From positions 558,001 to 622,000 of the forward strand of contig CM065882.1 in NCBI GenBank assembly GCA_033439255.1: a stretch of 64,000 bases of DNA, written 5' to 3'. Below the pieces are notes generated by a model that saw only the letters and a list, made by a program, of their open reading frames with translations, was not told the origin of the DNA and searched no databases. Shown piece after piece: positions 34,124 to 45,133 of this stretch. This DNA comes from Hericium rajendrae (Eukaryota > Basidiomycota > Agaricomycetes > Russulales > Hericiaceae). A program made the position numbers and the translations under genes. Each line of letters starts with the position of its first letter. Positions within the stretch are counted from its first letter, which is position 1.

Positions 34124-34560
34124 GGTTTGAAAAGAAGAGCACCATATCTGCCGAGGATGGTCGGGTGGACGCTTGTGTGTCCACTGTCCATGCTGCATGC
34201 GGTACTAAGTTATTGGATCATCGATATTCGCTCTATACTGTCATCTGTACTCTGCTCCCGCACATCGAGACTATGTCATCACGCTGTTGTTGTCCTCGAA
34301 GCCAAGGATGTGGGTTCGAGAATAGATTATCGTCAGCGGGGCAAGTTTTGCAAATTTAGTCAAAACAATTTTGTCGCGCTGGAGAAGGGAAATGATGTGC
34401 CAAATACGCGTCAACATCCCCTCGACTGCAGACACGTCGCCGCCGCCGACACGCTCGACACGCTCTACGTTCACGTCCACGTCCTCCCGCCGCACCCCGC
34501 ACTTGATCGCTCGCAACCGTTGGCGTTGTCGTATATTCGAGGGAGAGTAATCGAGGCGCT
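34124..34560. other. Intergenic region upstream of ERD2
   Basis: This holds the 3' UTR of the DUF4203 gene and the promoter of ERD2. It includes a degenerate GCCGCCGACACGCTCGACAC-type stretch near 34440. No gene is seen. Confidence 0.5.
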
Positions 34561-35528
34561 ATGAATATTTTCCGGCTTCTGGGTGCGTGCCGTCACTGCG
34601 AACACGTAGTGTCCGGATGCTGCGGCGGAATGCTCATTCGGCGTTTGCAGGCGACTTGTCGCACCTTGCGTCCATATTTATTCTTCTCCATAAGATACAA
34701 ACAACGCGGTCATGTCGAGGTGCACCATACGTCCGCAGACAGACATTGTTCATGCGTCTCTAACCTCGACCTTGCACACCAGGAATTTCCTTCAAAACAC
34801 AGGCCCTCTACGTGGCAGTCTTCGTGGCGCGATACCTGGATCTGCTGTGGACCTGGGTGTCGCTATACAACACCCTCATGAAGTTGTTCTTCATCGGGAG
34901 CAGCTGCTATATCCTATACCTCATGAAGTTCAAATTTCGGTACGTGCAGCCGTTCTGGCTACCATTCGTCCTGCCTACAGCGCCTTCGCAGCCCCACCAA
35001 CGACCCCTCGATTGACACGTTCCGCGTGGAGTACCTCGTCGGCCCCGCCCTCGTGCTGTCCCTCATCTTCAACTACGCGTACTCCCTGACCGAAATTCTC
35101 TGGTCGTTCTCCATCTTCCTGGAGTCGGTCGCTATCCTCCCGCAACTCTTCCTGCTCCAGCGGACGGGCGAGGCAGAGACCATCACGACACATTATCTGG
35201 CCGCGTTGGGCGCGTACAGAGGAATGTACATTCCCAATTGGATATACCGGTGAGTGACCTCATACACGCCCGTGACGTCTTCGCTTGCCTTGTCTTGGCT
35301 GTTCCTGAACTTTTACTCACAAGTGGCTTCTGTTACGCAGGTATTTCTCGGAGGGCCTCGTGGATCCTATCGCAGTGACGGCAGGCCTGGTGCAGACAGC
35401 CCTATACGTCGACTTCTTCTACGTCTACTTTACAAAGTACGTCATCACCTCTCTCTCCTTAGCTTCTGTGACGAGACCAATTCTTCCTAAGGGTCCTGCA
35501 AGGGCAGAAGTTCGAGCTACCCGCCTGA
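34561..35528 (+). CDS. ERD2: ER lumen protein-retaining receptor (HDEL/KDEL receptor)
   Basis: Exons 34561..34582, 34651..34719, 34783..34939, 34992..35249, 35341..35436 and 35492..35528 join to 212 aa, the usual length. The protein starts [20 protein letters not shown]. Hallmarks include [19 protein letters not shown], the [18 protein letters not shown] segment, the [17 protein letters not shown] loop, [34 protein letters not shown] and the last helix DFFYVYFTK. It ends KFELPA, in the place of the COPI-binding tail. The receptor recycles HDEL/KDEL-tagged chaperones from Golgi to ER. Every exon boundary keeps frame and all expected segments are present. Confidence 0.97.
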
Positions 35529-36623
35529 CGCACTCCGTTTCGACGGTTCGGTGCGCCGCATCCTGCAAGAGCATGGCGGCGGGCCGGCGATGTATATCAG
35601 ATTGCGGACGCTACCTTACATATCGAAGTATCTGGTGCAAGAATCTTAGATGTGTGTTGTGGGAAAGTCCTCCGACAATGTCAGTGCGTCCTGACGTGAA
35701 ACGCGGTTTTTCGGGAACCTGGTTCTGATGTCAGGGACTGGTGCTTTGCGCTTTGTCTCGCGATTATGGCAATGGGCGGGATGCGCTATATAGATGTACG
35801 TGTATTTGCATCGCTTCATCCATGCGTACCCTGCTGTGCTGGCTTCTTGTTCCCTCGTTTTCATGTGTTGTACCAGTGAGCATAGTTCATCAAGTCTGCC
35901 CGTCAACTCCTCTCACCGCTGACCATCGACTTCTGATCTGGCAGCAAAGGTCATTTTTCTTTACCTTATTCAGGATGAGTTGCGTCGTTCCTTTTCGAGA
36001 GGCCCTAAAGACTAGGGTCTGTTTGATGCTGCTGCTAGAGAAGCTCTGTCTCCTTTGCGCTGCCATCCCTTCTCTGGCTGTAAGGACCATCGGTGTTCGC
36101 CGTTCTGAAGGAATCGTCTACGGAAAACACCACAAGGTTGCCTTTGCCGAAATATATTTCTCAACAGGCCGCATTGGGAGACTCCATCCGTGGTGACGCA
36201 TATATCTTGCGCGACTGGACGAAACATCATGCGATGGACAGTTTGCTGCCAGGGTGGCGATACAACAGCATGTCTCGAAGGCCAGTGACCTCACCGTAGC
36301 TCGGCAATGAGACATCTCACCGTCTGCGCCTCTGCTTGGTGCCATACGGTTATAACGGCCAGTCATGCCTCGTGTTACCTCAACTTGGCAAGCATCCAGC
36401 CGGTTGAAGATGCTAACTTCGGATCTTAAGGATCTGCGTTCATCGGCTTCTCGATTATCTCGTCACGCAGACGCCATACAGCTTCTATACTCACACACTG
36501 GCTTACACTCTTACAGGAACCCAGTAAAACTCCATTCTAACCGCGAAGTGCTCGGTCTCCCGGCAATCTACTGCGCTGTCGTCTCCCTGCAAGATCTCTC
36601 TGCCATCGATCCCCAGCACGTTG
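35529..36623. other. Intergenic region left of the LINE insertion
   Basis: This is the 3' side of ERD2 running up to the 15-bp target duplication of the LINE. Small ORFs overlap in several frames without domains. No gene is supported. Confidence 0.5.
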
Positions 36624-36634
36624 CGAAATACTGG

Positions 36635-36638
<4 letters not shown>
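36624..36638. repeat. Left target-site duplication of the LINE composite
   Basis: The 15-bp sequence CGAAATACTGGTCTT abuts the poly-T tract. The identical 15 bp recurs at 54130-54144. A chance match exactly at the end of a poly(A) tail is very unlikely, so this marks the two ends of one retrotransposition event. Confidence 0.92.

Positions 36639-36671
<33 letters not shown>
36637..36671 (-). repeat. Poly(A) tail of the LINE (35 T on the plus strand)
   Basis: There are thirty-five consecutive T, read as a poly(A) tail on the minus strand. It lies about 195 bp beyond the stop of the reverse transcriptase ORF. Its first two T overlap the target duplication. Confidence 0.9.
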
Positions 36672-36672
<1 letters not shown>

Positions 36673-36864
36673 GAAAAGCTATATATTCCGAAGACAACTA
36701 TGCTACATACTACAAGTACGAATACAAGTGGTAATAGCTCGAGCCTCGCCGGAATGAGCTTCAAGCGCCCGCACCTACAAGTAAGTACAGACGTCCGAGG
36801 AAAAATGCGCAAACGCACACCCGAAATGTTTCGGGTAGTGTGGGGATTCAGGCCCCATCACCTT

Positions 36865-39800
36865 CTAAGGCAAGAAGGTGGGGGGCCTGAGACCCACTAA
36901 AACCTCAGGAGAAAGGTGCCAGTCACTGGGGTGAGCAGCGAGGACCCTGGACCAGGTTTGTTTCAGGAGGTTGAGCGCATACGGCGAAGGGATAAAGTGT
37001 TTCGAGGCATAGCGGTCCGTCTTCAGGCGTTCTTCGATAGCATACGTCCAGCGGCGTGTAACTTCCCTGTTGGTATGGGTGCGATTTTTGAAAATCCTCT
37101 CACAGCGTAGCAGCCAGATAAGGTAAGCAGATTCGGAGATGAGGATATGAAGGAGGCGCGATGCGCCACGATGTACACGAGTTGGGGCTGGGGCTGAGGA
37201 AGCATGGGAGGAAGGGGATGGGGGCCAATTTATGACCGGGTCATCCGGGTTAGCAGGGACGGTCAGAAGGCCGACTGAGAGAATAATACCAAAGGTAATT
37301 GGGGGCCACGTGGAAGGGTGGTAAGGCCAGAGGTCTTTGGCAAGGGTCCAGATAAGGGAGACAGCAGGGATAGAACAGTCGGCAAGTATGTGCCCCATAG
37401 ATTCGACGTCCCCATCACAGCTGGGGCAAATGGCGCAGTCAATACAGGCAGTGACGTTATACCAGAAGGTGCCGATGCAGTAAAGTTCATGGAGGATGCG
37501 GTAAAGGAATTGGCGGGTTTCGAGACGTAGGTCCTTGCAGAGACAACCCGTCCAGATCGTAGCAGAGGTTTCAAGGTGGCCAGTAAAATCAAAAAGAGCG
37601 GCGGCTGCCATGGCGAGGTTGAGTTCGGTGTTGGGGCGATCATCATCCGGCGCAAAAGAGCGGACGCCAAGGTAGGCAAGCGCTTGGGTTAATTCAAGGA
37701 TTTGCGTGCCACGGAGGCGAAAGGGGCTAGGGACGAAAAGGTCGAGTATGTCAAAAAGGTGCTTATCAGCACCGTCGCGAGCGAGGGCATCCGCAGATTC
37801 GTTACCAAGGTCACCAGAATGGCCTTTAAGCCATTGGAAAGCAGAGGGAGCCGAGCGTCGTCGGAGGTGGTAGGCGGCAGCTTGGAAGAGCGCAGCGTTT
37901 GCAACACCAATCCATCCATGATTTTCCCATGTTTTAAGGAATTTAGTAAGGCCATCAATAACGTAGCGAGAGTCCGTCCGGATGAGGATGGGCGCAAAAG
38001 AAGGCACGTTTTGTACCGCAACGAGAACCGCAACAAGTTCGCCAACCTGGTTAGATTGGTGAGGGCCTGGGACTCGTATGGCCCGGTTAAACGGGTGGTC
38101 ATGGCTTACCCAAATACCCACGCCGCAGCGCGCATTTGCTTTACCATTGTTTAGGCACGAGCCATCAGTATAGATGATCAGTCGTTCGTGGGGAAGACTG
38201 AGACCCCCAGATGGAAGGGCGAGCCGGCTCGGTGGATCCTGGAGGCTAACAGTGGCATCAGTGAATACCCGGAAACATTCAGCAAGAGTATCTTTGCAGG
38301 ACAGGGTAGGATCAAAAAGAATTTCACCATGATCAGCATAAGCCCGCAGGTTGCGGGTGCGACGACGGTGAGTGAGAGTCAAGCCGTCGGGCGGGGCATT
38401 TAGGCGGGAGTCAAAGGCCAGGTGAAGGGTGTTGAGAATGGCCAGTGCCTCCTGTGCACAGTGGTTGGGGTTGGGGCAGCCAAGGCTCCTATCAAAACGG
38501 CAGACAGCACAGCGGCAGCGCCGCGTGTTCTTATGAGGAGGGACGGTTAGCGCGGTCAGTCGGCGGGCCGTCGACGTGAGGTCAGCAATAGTACGGACAT
38601 AATGGTGACGTTGAAGGCATTTGGCCTTATCACCTAGTCGATGGGGGGTAGCGCCAAGGAGGAGCCATGCTGGTAGCTGGTCCTGAAGATTTTTGGTGAG
38701 CTTAAGGGCAGCAAAATTCACATTATACTTCCGTGCTGTTCGGAGCATGGTACAAAGGTCGACAGGCAGATAATCGCTATTTTTACCCTGCAGGGGAATG
38801 TTCCAGGTCTGAAGAAAAATGTTCATGGCAACGAGGCCAGTAATCCGGGTCGGAGCAGCCTGGATGATGAGAGCATCAGTGACGAAGGCCCACATAGGGT
38901 GCGAGGGACTCAAGTTCAAATAAGAGCGTAACCACATCAGCTGTATAGCCTCGTTTCGAGCTGCAATATCCAATAGGCCAAGGCTGCCCTCAGCCGGCGG
39001 ACGGTAGAGATACTTCATTGCAAGGGGAGGGTGTTTATCGTCCCATATGAAGGAGCGGATGATGCGGATGAGTTCGTCTTCTACATGCTTCGGCATTCCC
39101 TGAACTTGTGTGGGAAATTGCGTAAGGCCACCTACAATCAGTTGTACAACAAGTCGCTTACCAGCGAGGGTAATAGGGCTAAGCTTCCAGCGCGCTAGGG
39201 CAGTACGCACTTTATCGAGGACGATAGACCAGGTATGCGCATCATCGACTTTGTTCCCCATCCAGAGGCCGAGGTAGCGTATAGGGCGACCATCTTCAGC
39301 AACATTCACGCCTGGGTCAAGGACGTGCTGGTCAGTTGGGTGTATACGGCGGGTAGTACGCATGCGATGGCGGTGGGCCAGCGAGCCAATGGGGACAATT
39401 TCTGTTTTATTGATATTGAATTTCGCTCCCGATGCCCGGCACCATGAGTCGAGGATAGTAAGAACATCATCGTATCGATCGGTGGAACTAAGATAGAGAG
39501 CGGTATCATCAGCAAATAGACTGACAAGAATGCGCCGGGGGGCGCCAGGGACAGAGTAGCCCGAGAGGTTAGGCGAACTACGAAGCATGCAGGCAAGAGG
39601 CTCAATTGCAAGGTCAAAAAGAAGGCAAGAGAGTGGGTCACCTTGGCGGACCCCGCGGGTGACTTGGTAGGGTGTGCTGAAGCATCCATTTATGGCAACT
39701 TGGGTGAATGCAGTTTCATATAGGGAGCGAACAGTGCGGATGAAAAAAGCAGGGAGGTTAAACTGGGCGAGGGTGCGCCACAGATAATCATGGTCAATCT

Positions 39801-41868
39801 TATCATACGCCTTTTCTTGGTCAAGGGTGACGATTGCACCATTTTCATCCATAGCCTCAGCATAGGAGATCATCGCCTTGGCAAGGCGCGTCTGGTCAAA
39901 AATAGACCGGCCGGGTATGAAGCCAGCTTGATCAGTGTGTATCATCTGGGGCACAGCAGTAGCGAGCTGAGATGCAAGGACTTTAGTAAAAAGTTTGTAG
40001 TCCGTATTGAGGAGCGTGATAGGGTGGTAATTCGCAATTTCGGTCTTGTCATTCTTCTTATAGATCGGACACATCCACCCTTGGCTCAGGGTAGAGTGAG
40101 GGATGAGGCCGTGGGTCTGAATGTCATTAAAAATGGACGTCAGTACAGAAACAATGTCAAACGAGGGATCACCCGAACCCAGTTTCTGCGCTTTTTTGTG
40201 ATGGTCATTAAGCTTTTTCCATAGCTCATAAGGAAGGCCATCAAGGCCGGTAGCTGTGCCATTCTTCGAAGAGAATAGAGCTCGTTCAACTTCAAGGAGC
40301 GTGACAGGAGCGGCGAGCACGGGGAAAGCATCAGGGGGTAGTTTCTGGGCGGGGGGGATTGCACCAAGTACAGACTGGGTATTACTTTCACGTTTGGTGG
40401 GCGTGTGAGCCGTATTGCGTCCAGCGTCCTGGAGGTCAGAGTGATATAAGCCAGCGAGGTTTGCCATACACTGGGAATGGGTTTCATAGGTAGGCGGGGT
40501 AGTGTTAGGGAGGTGAAGGCGCTTAATGTAGTCATGTGGTTTTTTGGCCTTATTCAAGCCAAACCAGTATTTATTTACATGCTCACCGTGAACCGACCAG
40601 CAGGCCTTCCCAATACGGCAGGCCGTCTTGTAACGTTTCTTCTGGAGATGCTCAATGCGCTTGGTGAGGAGCGCCTCATCGGTACGGAGCGCATTAGTTG
40701 TAGAGAAATCTGGGTGGGCCCGAACAGCCGCTACATCCTTGACGAGGTGAGCGATGGTGGTCTGGATTTTCCCTGAGGTGGTTTTAGCGTATTTTTTCAG
40801 GGCCGGGGCAAGACTTAACTTCATCGAGGCCCACGCAGTTTGGGGGTTTGAATCTGGCGTTCAATGGTCGGTCATCGCGTCAAGGGATGTCTGAAGGCGT
40901 GCGCCTTCAGCGATTGCAAGGGATAGTAGCGTAGCGTCATCTATAAGGAAAAGCGGGAGGGTCCACCGGCCCTTCCCAATGATTGGAGCATCATGGGGGG
41001 CAAAACGGACACAGACCAGTGAGTGGTCAGAATAGTGGGAGACGGGGTCGTGTTCCCACTCAAAGACATTCTCGGCATGACGTTGAGAGGTGTAAATACG
41101 ATCAAGACGGGACAACGAGAAGACGTTCTGGTGGCGAGAGCGATGGGTGTAGCAGCGGTCTTCCGGGTGAGTGTGTCGCCAAGTATCTTGTAGGTGGAAG
41201 TGGGTCCGAAATGCCATCAGCGCAGTGGTAGCAGACTTTGCATCGGGGTGGGCAGGCGCACGGTCTAGGCCATCTTCAACAAGGTTGAAATCGCCAAGCA
41301 TAAAGTCAGGTCGAGAGAGGTGGTGGTGACCCCAGGTAGTGCGGAGGGTTCTCCAGAAATCGGCGTGGCGCGCAGCTTCGTTTGGGGCATAGATATTTAG
41401 CAGGGTAACGGCTTCAGAGTCATACCATTTGATAGTGAGGGCAATAGCTCGTCCCGGGATGAGTTCCACAAAACGGCAGTCACTTACATCAAGGAGATCT
41501 TTATTTACGACAAAAGCGACACCAGCGCACGCACCAGGATTATCCGGGTCAGGGGAGGAGAGGACTAGGAGGCGCTTTGAGAAGAGGCGGTCGACGGAAG
41601 CAAGACGAGGCTCAGTTAGGTGAGTTTCCTGCAGCGCCGCAATAGCGATTCAGCGGTTAAGCATGGTTCGATTTATAGCAGTCCATTTAGAGATGTTCGA
41701 GTCAGACCCGGTCGCGGATGAGTAACCATTTACATTATGAGTCGCAAGGCGTATGGTAGCTTGGGATTTAAGCCGAGTGTGGCAGTTTTGCCTAGGTAGG
41801 GGAGCCCGTGGTACGGGTGCATGTACAACTGCTGGCGATGCAGCGCCGCCACCATACTCACTGTTCAC
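36865..41868 (-). pseudogene. LINE ORF2: APE endonuclease, reverse transcriptase, RNase H
   Basis: One frame runs from about 41868 to 36865 but carries two in-frame TGA codons (41650-41652 and 40861-40863). The endonuclease shows ATHNVNGYSS, ALQETHL just after the first TGA, LLNIYAPN, MLGDFNLVEDGLDR, SRLDRIYTS and HYSDHSLV. The reverse transcriptase has TLDQEKAYDKIDHDYLW, RGVRQGDPLSCLLFDLAIEP and the catalytic LFADDTALYL. RNase H follows (IIYTDGSCLNNG, GELVAVLVAV, IRTDSRYVIDG), then a Cys/His cluster (CIDCAICPSCDGDVESMGH). The order APE-RT-RNase H fits Tad1-like LINEs. The RT half (36865-40824, 1,319 aa) is itself uninterrupted. Confidence 0.88.
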
Positions 41869-42679
41869 ATCATCTGGGAGGGCCCCGGCGGTAGAGGGCG
41901 GACTCCTTCCGTGAGCAGGGAGGCGTGAACCGGGGGAGGGAAAAGGGCCAGACGGGGGGGGTTGTGTTAGTTGATTTGGGGCAGGGGTCGTGATCCTAGC
42001 CTACGTACGACCATAAGTAGGTAGGGGTAGCTATCCGGCTACCGCGGTTGGACGTATGTTGGAGCAGAGCCAGAGCGTTTCTTGGGGGGGCAGCTCCAGC
42101 TCACAGCATGACTTCAGCCTCTCGGCGCAGCGGGTCCTTGACCTAAATAGGTCTCCGCTTTGGCACTTTGCCAGGCATGAGCACTCGACCGCTTTCCTGA
42201 CCGGGGACCGGCAGTATATGTGGGCGGACGGGCGAATCAGGTATAGGCGACTACCCCGGTGCTCATTCGGGGCAGCACTTTGCTAGGGTGCTGATTCACA
42301 AGGTCCGAGACCAGGGAGCCAGACAAATAGGGTTGGGCCGGGTAGGGGGGTTTTTTTTTTTTTGGCAAAGATCGGGTTTATTCATTCAATCTTTACAGTG
42401 GACACGTAGTGGTACAGGTAACGAACAAGCGATGACGTAGGGGTTTTTATAGCATAAATAAATAGGTAGAGCGGGGCACGGAGAGTCCTGCGGGTATGTA
42501 GACAACACGTAGTGAGACGAAACAGAGATATCGATATGGTTTTCGTGAGATAGGTGGCCGGGCGTGGGAGAAAGTAATCGAGCGAAGCGACTGCTAGAGA
42601 GAGTGGAGAGTTCAGACGGATGCAGTAGGGGGAGATGATCGTGTCAGAGTGGGGGGGGCTCCCGTACCGGTATTCTTTT
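41869..42679 (-). other. LINE inter-ORF region with internal poly(A) tract
   Basis: This is about 810 bp with no coding content. The T tract at 42351-42363 reads as A13 on the minus strand. An AATAAA lies 14 nt before it (42377-42382), like the end of a polyadenylated mRNA. Just downstream of the tract the minus strand reads CCCCCCTACCCGGCCC. Confidence 0.7.
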
Positions 42680-44613
42680 CTAGAAAATTCCACCACCCCG
42701 GCCTCGTCCACCGTTGAAGCCCCCTCTAAAGCCGCCACGGTTGAACATGGAGGGTGCGTCGCGCGAAGGGCCATTCCACCCTACAACGTCCGGGAATGGG
42801 CACATGCCACGGGGGTGGTCGATGCCCCGGCAGATGGAGCATAGCATGGTGTCTTGAGCGCGGCCAATGCCATACAGGTTGGAGACATAAGGGAGGTCAC
42901 GGAAGTGCCGACGGAGGGCATACCAGTGCTCTTCGCTCGAAATGCTAACGGGATCAGCATAGATATTGAAACGCGGCAGGAGAAGGGCACCCCTTCCCAT
43001 GGTGTCGATGCGTTCGACCCGGAGGGTCGTCATGAAAGCGATGATATGATCGTCGTCGAGCGGGGCTTCCGGGGTAGCAGTCTCAGTTGTGATGGCGACG
43101 AGCGCATGTTGGCTGTCCTCACTATGCCACTGGTTGTGGATGATGGTCCTGACGGTTGTAGTATCATTCGTCGTGAAGCCCGCAATGGTGAAGAGGAAGT
43201 GGGGAAGCCCCGGTTCTATGGTGAGGGCCTGGAAGGTCACATTCGTGGAAGACCAAACTCCGCGAGAGAGCATAATATGAGCTACCACATCAGTGATGTT
43301 GAATACTAAAAATGGGGTGGACACGACAGCATAGTTGGCCTGCTGGGGCGTGATATTAAGGACAGGCGCAGCTACATGGGCATCAGCAAAGTTCGCGACC
43401 TCAAGAACTACACGTTGGATCATAGATGCCGTCGCTGCATGGGTAAGCAGGTCGCGTGCAAAGCCAAATGGGCGCGCGATAAACTTGGCTCCCTGGATAT
43501 TCTCCCAGTCGAACAACTGGCTCCGGGAAATGAAAGCGAGGGCAGCAAGCAGGTGGGCATCGTGAATGATGGGGAAAGGGCCATTCGTGTACAACGCCGT
43601 GGTGATGGAGGCCGCCTGGGCATGAAGGGGTACGGGGGCGTTGAGGTTTGCAGCCCCGAGCCTCATCGCGAGACGGGACATTTGGGCAGGACCCGTCGAG
43701 GGGCCAGATACGGATGGCGGAGAGTGGACGAGGGCCGCCGCATAGGTGACTGGCAGCGGGGTAGCTGGTGTGGACGGGGCGAGCAGGTCTTCAGGCACGT
43801 TAGGGGACGCTTGGGCCTGGGGGCGACGGAGGAAGCGTGGGATAGGCACCGGCTGCAAGGCGGCGGAGAGTACAGTCATGGGCTGGACATGGGGTGCGGC
43901 AGGGCCATCGACAAACGGATCATCATCATGGGTAGTAGTCGGGCGATTGACATCGCTAGGCAAGATGAGGCCTAGCTGGATTGCTTCATCAATGTCGCGC
44001 GCCTGGGCGCGGGCTTCGCCACCTGTATACTGGGCGTGAAAATTTTCGATGAATTCTGCTGCTCCTGGCGCCATGGTCTCAGTGCTCAAGTCTTCGGGTA
44101 GAGGAGCCTCGTCCTGGGACGTGTTAAGAGCCGCGCCCTTAGCGAAGGTCGGCGACGGGGAGGTCGGGGCACTCTGAAGGGGGTCGAAGGGGTTATTAGA
44201 GGCTATAGCCATGGGAAGATCGGTCGTGGTATGGTCCTCGGTCGGGGGAGGAGTCGTATCGTCCAAGACCATCGCCGTATCTGCGTCAGGCGGGGACGGG
44301 GGACCTTCAAGCTCCAACGGGATGGGGGCCTGCTGGGCCGCAATGCGTTTGCTCTTGCGCGCCGCAGAGAGCAGCACTTCTAGATGCATGGGGCGAGGTT
44401 AGACAACTTTTAGGTGATTAAGTAATTATCACACGCACCATCATCCTTGGCCATTTTTGCCGCCTTACGGGCTGCAACCGAGCTTTCTGCAGGGCCGGAG
44501 GAGATATTTTTATGCACAGAGCTCAGCTGCTTGAGCGAGGGTTCTTTCAGGGACGGGTTGGATGATGACGAGGACGTGGTATTCAGCGGATGGGGAGGGT
44601 AGACAGAGGACAT
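42680..44613 (-). CDS. LINE ORF1, gag-like protein with a CCHC knuckle
   Basis: The uninterrupted part starts at ATG 44389 (569 aa). Alternatively, exon 44439..44613 joins to 42680..44379 through a 59-nt intron (GTGCGT, CTAAC branch, CATCTAG), giving 624 aa from ATG 44613. The first half is Pro/Ser/Thr-rich and low complexity. The second half is ordered. Near the C-terminus LCSICRGIDHPRGMCPF fits a zinc knuckle (C-x2-C-x4-H-x4-C), and the end is RGGFRGGFNGGRGRGG. Such proteins bind the element RNA. Its link to ORF2 is positional only. Confidence 0.75.
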
Positions 44614-44705
44614 GATTGCTGGATGAGGAGGGCGAAAGGAGTGTGATAGGTCGTTGAACACGGGGAAGCTGAGTAGGGTAGAGCGCAGGAAGATCGTGTT
44701 ATAAG

Positions 44706-44710
44706 CAATG
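44706..44710. repeat. Left CAATG target duplication of the Ty3 element
   Basis: The 5-bp CAATG directly before the left LTR is repeated directly after the right LTR at 51801-51805, as expected for Ty3/gypsy integration. Confidence 0.92.
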
Positions 44711-45133
44711 TGTCAAGACTCGGTCGTAGACAGCAGAGAACCACCCAAGTCACCAGCGATGATGGGAGCGAGAGAGCAGAGAGCGACTAGTAGCGCAGTG
44801 ACCTGTATTGGAGGTACAGTACGGTACAGACGAAATGGACAATCTAGGGAAATAGGCGAGCGACAGGGAGCCTATAAGTACTGGGACGACAATGGGAAAA
44901 GAACAATGGACACCATAACGGGTCGAACAATAGAGTGAGAACAATGGTGGCCAAAAGGAGAACAATGGGAGGGAGAACAATAGGATGTCCCAAAGGGGAA
45001 CAAGGGCATGGGTGAAGGATAGCCCCAGGTCATGTGAGGAAGTGAACATGTGATGGGGCTGCTGGAGCACATGACCAACGCGATGCCTTGATGGCAGAGA
45101 AGAAGGCGGAGAGAAATGGAGCGATCCGTGACA
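44711..45133 (-). repeat. 3' LTR of the Ty3 element
   Basis: This is a 423-bp repeat with TG..CA ends. It matches the copy at 51378-51800 except for one difference I noted: GGGTCGAAC here, GGGTCAAAC in the other copy. The end of the pol ORF runs 104 nt into this LTR. Confidence 0.95.

Noticed and set aside
34300-34325. GGTTCGAGAAT resembling a tRNA B box
   Set aside because: No A box, no cloverleaf stems and no CCA-side pairing around it.
36637-36671. Homopolymer T35 as an assembly artefact
   Set aside because: It abuts a perfect 15-bp target duplication and lies just past the RT stop, as a true poly(A) tail should.
43376-43975. 199-aa plus-strand frame in the LINE
   Set aside because: Antisense shadow of ORF1; no domain or splice support.
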